A stretch of DNA of 11,392 nt from JBBITI01 sp037440885 (lineage in GTDB: Bacteria; Chloroflexota; Dehalococcoidia; Dehalococcoidales; UBA2162). Position 1 is the stretch's first letter. Each line of letters begins with the position of its first letter. The stretch spans positions 1 through 11,392 of the forward strand of contig JBBITI010000074.1 in NCBI GenBank assembly GCA_037440885.1, written 5' to 3'. A program made the position numbers and the translations under genes. Of this stretch, positions 7,686 through 11,392 are shown in pieces. The notes beneath the pieces were generated by a model. It saw only the letters and a program-made list of their open reading frames with translations, was not told the DNA's origin and ran no database searches.

Positions 7686-8609
7686 TCAGTCTTCTTTCCC
7701 CAGATAAGCTGAGATAACCTGAGGATTAGTCTTGATCGCTTCAGGGGTCCCCTCTGCGATCTTCTTTCCAAAATCGAGCACAACGATTCGATCGGCCAAG
7801 TCCATTACCACACCCATATCGTGTTCGACAAGAACTATACAGTTCACCCCGTCTCGTAATACCGGCGTATCCGGATAGGTATTGCCCTGTCCTTCGAAGA
7901 TATCAACAATGAACCGAGCGATATCTTCCTTTTCTTCGAGATTCATCCCGGCCATCGGTTCATCCAGAAGCAAAACCTTGGGTTCCATCGCCAGTGCCCG
8001 GGCTAGTTCCACTCTTTTCCGCATACCATAGGGCAGAGTCCCCACCGTTTTTTTTCGGATTGGTTCTATCTCCAGAAAATCGATGATATCCTCGACAATA
8101 TGGCGGTGAGATATCTCTTCCCAGTGTGGCCAACTGATGAAAGGTTGTTTAGGAATTCGCCGTCCTGTCGAGTCATCTTTTTTTCGAGAACCGAGAGCGA
8201 TACTGAGATTGAAAGCACTACCCAATATACTTTGCTTCATCAGAATATGCCGGGCAGCCATAATATTATCAAGAGTAGATAGACCGGAATAAAGTTCAAT
8301 ATTCTGGAAAGTCCGGGCAAGTCCCATTCTTGCGGCACGGTCGGGTCGAATCCGTGTTATTCTCTGATCTTCAAAATATATCTCGCCTTGTTGTGGTTTG
8401 TAAAAACCATTCAAGCAATTCAGGATACAGGTTTTTCCCGCTCCATTTGGACCGATAATCGCTAAAATTTCATTGCTTCTGATATCTAGACTGACGTCAG
8501 TCAAGGCTCTGGTTCCGCCGAATGAGAGCGATAAGTTTTCTACGCGGATCTTGACCGGTTGATTAGTTTTAGTATTTTCAGCCACTGCATTATGGAAGTC
8601 ATTGGTCAT
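7686..8609 (-). CDS. livG: ABC transporter ATP-binding protein LivG (long subtype)
   Basis: A 307-residue ATPase of the LivG subfamily, the natural partner of LivF for the LivHM importer. Motifs: Walker A GPNGAGKT (53-60), Q-loop Q102 in LARTFQNIELYSGLSTLDN, Walker B VLLLDEP (212-218), the MAGMN D-loop and switch His263 in VEHDMGVVMDLADR. The C-terminal IKTNPQVISAYLG is diagnostic of LivG. It is about 50 residues longer than E. coli LivG. The extra length is an N-terminal leader of about 20, roughly 20 residues before the signature (about 140-165) and about 13 after Walker B (about 240-253). The ABC signature is LPYGM (192-196) rather than LSGGQ. I recall LPYG-type signatures as normal in a LivG subgroup next to CoA-ligase genes. 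It is encoded opposite and convergent to livHMKF, 26 bases after a small Cys-rich gene. A weak GGGAATAATGAG precedes the ATG. Confidence 0.93.
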   Translation of the reverse strand: MTNDFHNAVAENTKTNQPVKIRVENLSLSFGGTRALTDVSLDIRSNEILAIIGPNGAGKTCILNCLNGFYKPQQGEIYFEDQRITRIRPDRAARMGLARTFQNIELYSGLSTLDNIMAARHILMKQSILGSAFNLSIALGSRKKDDSTGRRIPKQPFISWPHWEEISHRHIVEDIIDFLEIEPIRKKTVGTLPYGMRKRVELARALAMEPKVLLLDEPMAGMNLEEKEDIARFIVDIFEGQGNTYPDTPVLRDGVNCIVLVEHDMGVVMDLADRIVVLDFGKKIAEGTPEAIKTNPQVISAYLGKED

Positions 8610-8635
8610 CTCATTATTCCCAAAACGATCTTATA

Positions 8636-8857
8636 TTATTTCAACGATTCTTCAGCTTTAAGTCTATCTCGGTATTCAGTTACGAGGTGACAGTCTTCAC
8701 CAGAACATCCGTGTTTATAGTTTTCTTTCTGCAGGAGGTGGTTTCTTTTCTGATACCCGGTACATTTTACAGACCAGTCTTTATAAACAAGAAGTGTAAC
8801 TTCGTCATCTATTTCCTGACACCGAAAAGTCGCCGCTGTAATTTGCCAGTCTAACAT
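8636..8857 (-). CDS. Small Cys-rich conserved-looking protein of unknown function
   Basis: A 73-residue acidic/basic mixed protein with no signal peptide or membrane segment. It carries four cysteines: C13, C32, and a C-terminal pair C51-x4-C56 within HGCSGEDCHLV, a spacing compatible with a small metal-binding (zinc-ribbon-like) fold. The N-terminal half, DDEVTLLVYKDWSVKCTGY, looks like a beta-hairpin region, and the end, VTEYRDRLKAEE, looks helical. The ATG at 8857 is favoured over an in-frame ATG at 8884 because GGAG lies 9 bases upstream. It is the first gene of the - strand run, 26 bases before livG, so it is probably co-transcribed with that ATPase. I vaguely recall similar small proteins in anaerobic Chloroflexota but cannot name a family. 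Metal binding is inference. Confidence 0.7.
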   Translation of the reverse strand: MLDWQITAATFRCQEIDDEVTLLVYKDWSVKCTGYQKRNHLLQKENYKHGCSGEDCHLVTEYRDRLKAEESLK

Positions 8858-8886
8858 CACTTTATACTCCAGAACAAACGTCAATC

Positions 8887-8916
8887 ATATTAACATTGTG
8901 TCGTTGATTATTTCAA
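8887..8916 (-). promoter_or_regulatory. Candidate promoter for the Cys-rich/livG run
   Basis: Read on the minus strand, a -35 TTGAAA (8916-8911, 5 of 6) and a -10 TAATAT (8892-8887, 4 of 6) are separated by 18 bases. Transcription would start about 20-25 bases before the 73-residue protein's ATG. The -35 overlaps an inverted repeat at 8904-8920. It is in the only AT-rich non-coding stretch ahead of this operon. It is a plausible sigma-70-type promoter but not proven. Confidence 0.45.
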
Positions 8917-8920
8917 TCAA
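8904..8920. promoter_or_regulatory. Inverted repeat TTGATT-N5-AATCAA, possible operator
   Basis: A perfect 6-base inverted repeat separated by 5 bases lies in the divergent intergenic region. It covers the -35 of the leftward candidate promoter and sits about 30 bases upstream of the rightward -35. Its half-sites resemble FNR/CRP-family TTGAT/ATCAA, but the spacing is 7 between those pentamers rather than the 4 of an FNR box. A dimeric regulator acting on one or both directions is possible. Confidence 0.4.
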
Positions 8921-8950
8921 TATTTCACAACTAACACAGAATATATACGC

Positions 8951-8979
8951 TTGTGATACTTAAACAAATGGCATAGAAT
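8951..8979 (+). promoter_or_regulatory. Candidate promoter for the double-cupin gene
   Basis: A -35 TTGTGA (8951-8956, 4 of 6) and a -10 TAGAAT (8974-8979, 5 of 6) are spaced by exactly 17 bases. The expected start of transcription near 8986 leaves a leader of about 45 bases before the GTG start at 9032. No other convincing pair is visible in the 174-base divergent region. Confidence 0.5.
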
Positions 8980-9020
8980 GTGAGCGGAATGATGAAATCG
9001 GACTGACCGAAGTATTCAAA

Positions 9021-9027
9021 AAGGAGG
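9021..9027 (+). promoter_or_regulatory. Strong Shine-Dalgarno deciding a GTG start
   Basis: AAGGAGG is fully complementary to the anti-Shine-Dalgarno core and lies 4 bases before GTG 9032. There is no in-frame ATG before residue 35 of the cupin protein, which would remove conserved N-terminal repeat residues, so this site fixes the GTG as start. Confidence 0.8.
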
Positions 9028-9031
9028 AAAC

Positions 9032-9892
9032 GTGGCAATAAATAAATACGCGAACCTTCTCAAAACTCTCGAATTCAGGAAGGGCGGTGGCGGGGCAAAT
9101 GCCCGCGAATTGGTGTTCGTACAGGGTGAAGATATGGCAGGATTCGACCTTAACTTCATCGTCGGGGTCTATGAAAACCCGGGCGACTGGGCGCCGGGGC
9201 GGGGAGCACATACCCATCCATTCGACGAACTGCTGGTATTTTTCGGCTATAACAACGACATGAAATACCTGGGTTCTGATATGGAACTGGCCATAGGCAA
9301 AGAACAGGAAACGCATAAATTCAACGCGCCGATGGTAGTGGTAGCTCCAAAAGGAGTGCCGCACTGTCCACTGGTCACCGAAAAAGTCTACCAGCCTTTC
9401 GGTCATTTTCACATCGCGTTGAGCGCGAAGTATTCCGGTGAACACGCAGAAAAGGAAGGGAAGACCGACGGTAAGAAATACAGTCACCTTTTCAAAACCA
9501 TGCCTATCGTCAGCGGGAAGGGCGGAGCCGATGCCCGGCAGATGATGACGCTATCCGGTAAAGACCTGGAAGGGATAGGCATCAACCTGATGATGGGAGT
9601 GTTCGACCGGGCGGGGCAGTGGGATGCCAAGCGGGGTACTCGATTGCATGTGCATCCCTACGATGAAGCGATGGTCTTTTTCAGCCTGGACCAGACCAAC
9701 CTCGGCCATCTGGGGGCGGACGTTACCATGGAAATCGGACCGAAGCACGAAAAGCACACCTTCAACCTTCCGACAGTGATTGCCCTGCCCAAAGGGACGC
9801 CGCACGGTCCAGTGACCTGCAATAAGGCGGAAAGACCATACGCCGTCATGCAGGTTGGGCTTGGTCCACAGTATAAGAGCGAGTGGACTTGA
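9032..9892 (+). CDS. Tandem double-cupin (bicupin) metal-binding protein
   Basis: A 286-residue soluble protein made of two homologous cupin repeats (about residues 10-135 and 155-280), starting at GTG. Both repeats carry a complete set of expected metal ligands. The first has HTHPFDE (H60, H62, E66) and PKGVPH (H111); the second has HVHPYDE (H206, H208, E212) and PKGTPH (H258). Other matching segments are GGGGANAREL with KGGADARQMM, and GSDMELAIGKEQETHKFNAP with GADVTMEIGPKHEKHTFNLP. There is no signal peptide. The gene has its own candidate promoter and a strong terminator, so it appears monocistronic and divergent from the small protein/livG run. Cupins include dioxygenases, isomerases, decarboxylases and ligand-binding proteins; the reaction cannot be assigned. 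Its GC content is visibly higher than that of the intergenic DNA to its left. Confidence 0.85.
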   Translation: MAINKYANLLKTLEFRKGGGGANARELVFVQGEDMAGFDLNFIVGVYENPGDWAPGRGAHTHPFDELLVFFGYNNDMKYLGSDMELAIGKEQETHKFNAPMVVVAPKGVPHCPLVTEKVYQPFGHFHIALSAKYSGEHAEKEGKTDGKKYSHLFKTMPIVSGKGGADARQMMTLSGKDLEGIGINLMMGVFDRAGQWDAKRGTRLHVHPYDEAMVFFSLDQTNLGHLGADVTMEIGPKHEKHTFNLPTVIALPKGTPHGPVTCNKAERPYAVMQVGLGPQYKSEWT

Positions 9893-9923
9893 TCCCCGGA
9901 TCACGGTAAATTCAGATAACGAA

Positions 9924-9955
9924 AAAAGGGTATGCCCGGCCGGGCATACCCTTTT
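9924..9955 (+). terminator. Intrinsic terminator, 32-bp perfect palindrome
   Basis: The two 16-base arms (9924-9939 and 9940-9955) are exact reverse complements with the centre at CCGG|CCGG. The core GGGTATGCCC/GGGCATACCC is flanked by AAAA on the left and TTTT on the right. In RNA it forms a very stable GC-rich hairpin (the central four bases form the loop) ending in a short U-run, 32 bases after the cupin stop. Because of its symmetry it could also terminate transcription arriving from the right. Confidence 0.88.
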
Positions 9956-9979
9956 CATATAACAAGGCAGAGAACAACG

Positions 9980-10108
9980 ATGGACTTGAAAATCATTAGT
10001 GAGGAAGCGTTCATTACTTGCGAACGGGCTCACCGGCTGGGCGATCAGTTCGTGCCGGAGGACATAGAAATCTTTGAAGAATATCTGAAGAAGTACTTCA
10101 ACAGTTGA
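9980..10108 (+). CDS. Small ORF of 42 codons, hypothetical; frame continues past the TGA to 10189
   Basis: ATG 9980 opens a 42-residue frame beginning MDLKIISEEAFITCERAHRL and ending EYLKKYFNS before TGA (10106-10108). The sequence is acidic and helical in character, with no membrane segment. AAGG at 9964-9967 is 12 bases upstream, a poor but possible ribosome site. The same frame stays open after the TGA for 26 codons (VKCDTLCNHTIGDFIEQYLH and onward) to TAA 10187-10189. That part also looks protein-like, with two Cys and a His near the TGA. The locus may therefore be one 69-codon gene broken by a nonsense mutation, a recoded TGA, or just a short ORF. It follows the cupin terminator. I see no promoter or homologue and do not recognise it. 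Confidence 0.4.
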   Translation: MDLKIISEEAFITCERAHRLGDQFVPEDIEIFEEYLKKYFNS

Positions 10109-10189
10109 GTCAAGTGCGATACGCTGTGCAATCATACCATCGGAGATTTCATTGAACAATACCTGCATTTCACCGAACGTCTTAATTAA

Positions 10190-10371
10190 AACAAGGGAGA
10201 AAGCGGGTAACCGGGTTCGGAAAGCCGTCCGTAAATACGCACTTAAAGCTGATTGCCGGTGAAAACTGGATAAGCCAAAGAACCGGGGTAAACTGATAAG
10301 TGATCAGGTAATTCAGTTTATCTCCGGCTACTGTTCCGTCTGACGAGAGCCTAACGATACACTCCGCTGAC
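10190..10371. other. Non-coding gap between the small ORF and the NYN gene stop
   Basis: No convincing coding frame is seen here on either strand. It holds a stem-loop described separately (10283-10327) and a near-repeat: AAACTGGATAAG at 10263-10274 and AAACTGATAAG at 10290-10300. The inverted form GATAAACTG is built into the right stem arm. The stretch is the 3' flank of the leftward NYN gene. Confidence 0.5.
10283..10327 (-). terminator. Stem-loop downstream of the NYN gene, possible terminator
   Basis: Arms 10283-10296 and 10313-10327 pair over 14 base pairs (CCGG plus a 10-bp GGTAAACTGA/TCAGTTTATC arm with one G-U and a one-base bulge), with a 16-base loop. Read on the minus strand it starts 45 bases after the NYN stop and is followed by GGTTCTTT, only weakly T-rich. 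It may end the deacetylase-NYN transcript. The large loop and poor T-run make this moderate at best. Confidence 0.4.
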
Positions 10372-11220
10372 TCAGGCAAACGGTCGGAACTCGGAAGTGG
10401 GGACAGGGGCAGAAGAATTGTCGGTGTGCTGGTCTTTCAGCCGGATATATACGTGGGCGGGGCCTTCTTCGGTCTTAACTTCCTTTACCTCGAAGACACT
10501 GGGGAAGGTACGGATCAGGCTTGATAACTGCTTGGCGCCGTAGGTGCGGGAGTCGAAGGAAGGGTCAAGCTGCCGGACGCGGCTGCCCACGGTACCGAGA
10601 AAAGCCCAACCGTCATCCTGAACAGACATATCGAAAGCCTTCTTGAGAAGCTGGTGTGGCGAGGGAGGCGCAGTAACGACCGGTTCGGGAGCCCGGGTTT
10701 TACGGGGAAGGCGGGACATACGATTACGCAATGGTTCGGGGCGGGAGACCGGTTCGGCTTCAGTAACAAGGTTTTCGGTGTAGACAAAAATTTCACAGGC
10801 ATTGATGAAAGCGCGGGGGGTGGTGCGTTTACCGATACCCATGACAAAAAGGCCTTTTTCCCGAATCCGGGTGGCCAACCGGGTATAATCGCTGTCGCTG
10901 GAAACCAGGCAGAACCCGTTGACCGCTCCGCTATAGAGAATGTCCATGGCATCAATGATCATCGCACTGTCGGTGGCATTTTTGCCGATAGTATAACGGA
11001 ATTGCTGGAAGGGTTGGATGGCATAGATATGGAGATCTTCTTTCCAGCCCTTCATGCTCTGGGCAGTCCAATCGCCGTAGATACGGCGGATGGTGACGAT
11101 GCCGTATTTGCCCGCTTCGCTCAACATAGTCTCGAGCAGGGAGGGTTGGGCATTATCGCCATCGATAAGCATGGCAATCTGGCGGTTCGGAACACTTGCA
11201 GTAGTATGTACAACAGTCAT
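10372..11220 (-). CDS. NYN domain (PIN-like RNase) protein with C-terminal OST-HTH/LOTUS domain
   Basis: A 282-residue soluble protein. Residues 14-150 form a NYN (LabA/DUF88, PIN-like) domain. Acidic residues typical of metal-dependent RNase centres are at LIDGDNA (D20, D22), KNATDSAMIIDAMD (D84) and VSSDSDYTRLA (D109, D111), followed by GIGKRTTPRAFINACEIFVY. A proline- and arginine-rich linker (about 155-188) leads to an OST-HTH/LOTUS domain (187-262: HQLLKKAFDM, GWAFLGTVGSRVRQLDP, SSLIRTFPSVFEV), which binds RNA or proteins. The ATG at 11220 is chosen because it sits just before the domain and 10 bases after the stop of the preceding gene. The frame stays open upstream to 11367, but that part overlaps the deacetylase reading frame and looks non-coding. 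There is no Shine-Dalgarno, so reinitiation after the upstream stop is likely. The RNA target is unknown. Confidence 0.9.
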   Translation of the reverse strand: MTVVHTTASVPNRQIAMLIDGDNAQPSLLETMLSEAGKYGIVTIRRIYGDWTAQSMKGWKEDLHIYAIQPFQQFRYTIGKNATDSAMIIDAMDILYSGAVNGFCLVSSDSDYTRLATRIREKGLFVMGIGKRTTPRAFINACEIFVYTENLVTEAEPVSRPEPLRNRMSRLPRKTRAPEPVVTAPPSPHQLLKKAFDMSVQDDGWAFLGTVGSRVRQLDPSFDSRTYGAKQLSSLIRTFPSVFEVKEVKTEEGPAHVYIRLKDQHTDNSSAPVPTSEFRPFA

Positions 11221-11230
11221 AATAATTTTA

Positions 11231-11392
11231 TTAACGTCTAAATTCAATTCTGCGGAATGATTCGCAAAATGGCATGGATGGTCGTCCAAACATGGCAACC
11301 ATCCTCTTTTTATATTCGTTGGCCCACGTATCAAAATCATGAGAATGATCGCCGACCTGGCTGGCATGGCAAGCGATCGCTTTCGTTTTGAG
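11231..11392 (-). CDS. LmbE/PIG-L-like N-acetylglucosaminyl deacetylase, C-terminal fragment at window edge
   Basis: The last 53 residues of a gene entering from the right edge, read leftward to TAA at 11233-11231. The segment LKTKAIACHASQVGDHSHDF, then W23 and G36, then CESFRRIEF near the end, matches the conserved C-terminal part of the GlcNAc-PI de-N-acetylase (LmbE/PIG-L) family, where a K-x-x-A-I-x-x-H-x-S-Q block is followed by a final E-x-F-R motif. Family members are zinc-dependent deacetylases acting on N-acetyl sugars or related amides. The N-terminal zinc motif lies outside the window and cannot be checked. The stop is 10 bases before the NYN start, indicating an operon. Confidence 0.75.
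   Translation of the reverse strand, partial: LKTKAIACHASQVGDHSHDFDTWANEYKKRMVAMFGRPSMPFCESFRRIEFRR

Noticed and set aside
8858..8884. Upstream ATG (8884) for the Cys-rich protein
   Set aside because: GGAG is correctly placed for ATG 8857 but lies inside the extended frame, and the candidate -10 would overlap or abut the upstream start.
8960..9487. Minus-strand open frame of about 175 codons opposite the first cupin repeat
   Set aside because: It covers the cupin promoter and ribosome site, gives a low-complexity aromatic/Val-rich translation and has no start signal.
10106..10150. SECIS-like element behind the in-frame TGA
   Set aside because: Only a 4-bp stem with a CGATA loop starting 9 bases after the TGA, and another weak 4-bp pairing, were found; neither has the spacing or stability expected of a bacterial SECIS.
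9551..10168. Minus-strand open frame of about 205 codons antisense to the cupin gene and running through the terminator
   Set aside because: It overlaps the second cupin repeat antisense, crosses the 32-bp terminator palindrome, has no ribosome site or recognisable domain, and its openness is explained by codon use of the real gene.
10654..11241. Plus-strand open frame of about 195 codons antisense to the NYN gene
   Set aside because: The opposite strand encodes a clear NYN domain with conserved acidic residues; the plus frame shows no domain or Shine-Dalgarno and is a shadow.
11221..11367. N-terminal extension of the NYN protein to an upstream ATG at 11367
   Set aside because: The extension lies in a different frame of the LmbE-like C-terminal coding region, whose translation matches a known family; the added residues look non-coding.
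1..11392. CRISPR arrays, tRNA/rRNA genes, insertion sequences, phage or defence-system genes
   Set aside because: I saw no regularly spaced repeats, transposase or integrase motifs, tRNA-like cloverleaf or rRNA stretches. The NYN-LOTUS gene alone is not evidence for a defence system.

Overview
The window is a densely coding piece of bacterial chromosome with moderate GC, no tRNA or rRNA, and no mobile-element or CRISPR signature. Most of it is an uptake-and-activation locus. A branched-chain amino acid type (HAAT/Liv) ABC transporter is accompanied by two adenylate-forming acyl-CoA ligases. The gene set (fatty-acyl-CoA synthetase, LivH, LivM, LivK, LivF, PaaK-like ligase), the basic tail of LivF and the LivG subtype are what I associate with anaerobic Chloroflexota (Dehalococcoidia) and with syntrophic or sulfate-reducing Desulfobacterota. 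This assignment is inferred from gene content and remembered family resemblance, and it is tentative.

Left region, + strand, 1-6792: an operon-like run of six genes. It begins with the C-terminal 446 residues of a long-chain acyl-CoA synthetase (5' end outside the window). It continues with the permeases livH and livM, a lipoprotein substrate-binding protein (livK type), the ATPase livF and a PaaK-like ligase. Gaps are 3-62 bases. A perfect 14-bp hairpin without a T-tract lies between livK and livF, and may set unequal expression of the binding protein and the downstream genes.

Middle region, - strand, 8857-6823: a Cys-rich 73-residue protein, then livG, the second ATPase, which completes the transporter but is convergent with the other liv genes, then a class I SAM-dependent methyltransferase. 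A 174-bp divergent intergenic region carries candidate promoters for both directions and a 6-5-6 inverted repeat.

Right region: a tandem double-cupin protein on the + strand (9032-9892, GTG start, strong Shine-Dalgarno) ends at a 32-bp perfect palindrome that acts as its terminator. It is followed by a small ORF of 42 codons, in frame through one TGA with 26 further codons. On the - strand, the 3' end of a LmbE/PIG-L-like deacetylase runs in from the right edge. Ten bases after it comes a NYN-domain/LOTUS (OST-HTH) putative RNase or RNA-binding protein, with a hairpin downstream of its stop.

Working model: the periplasmic lipoprotein binds a small organic acid or amino acid, LivHM with LivFG import it, and one or both ligases convert a carboxylate to its CoA thioester for catabolism. 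Despite the family name, the substrate need not be a branched-chain amino acid. The right-hand genes show no evident functional link to the transporter.
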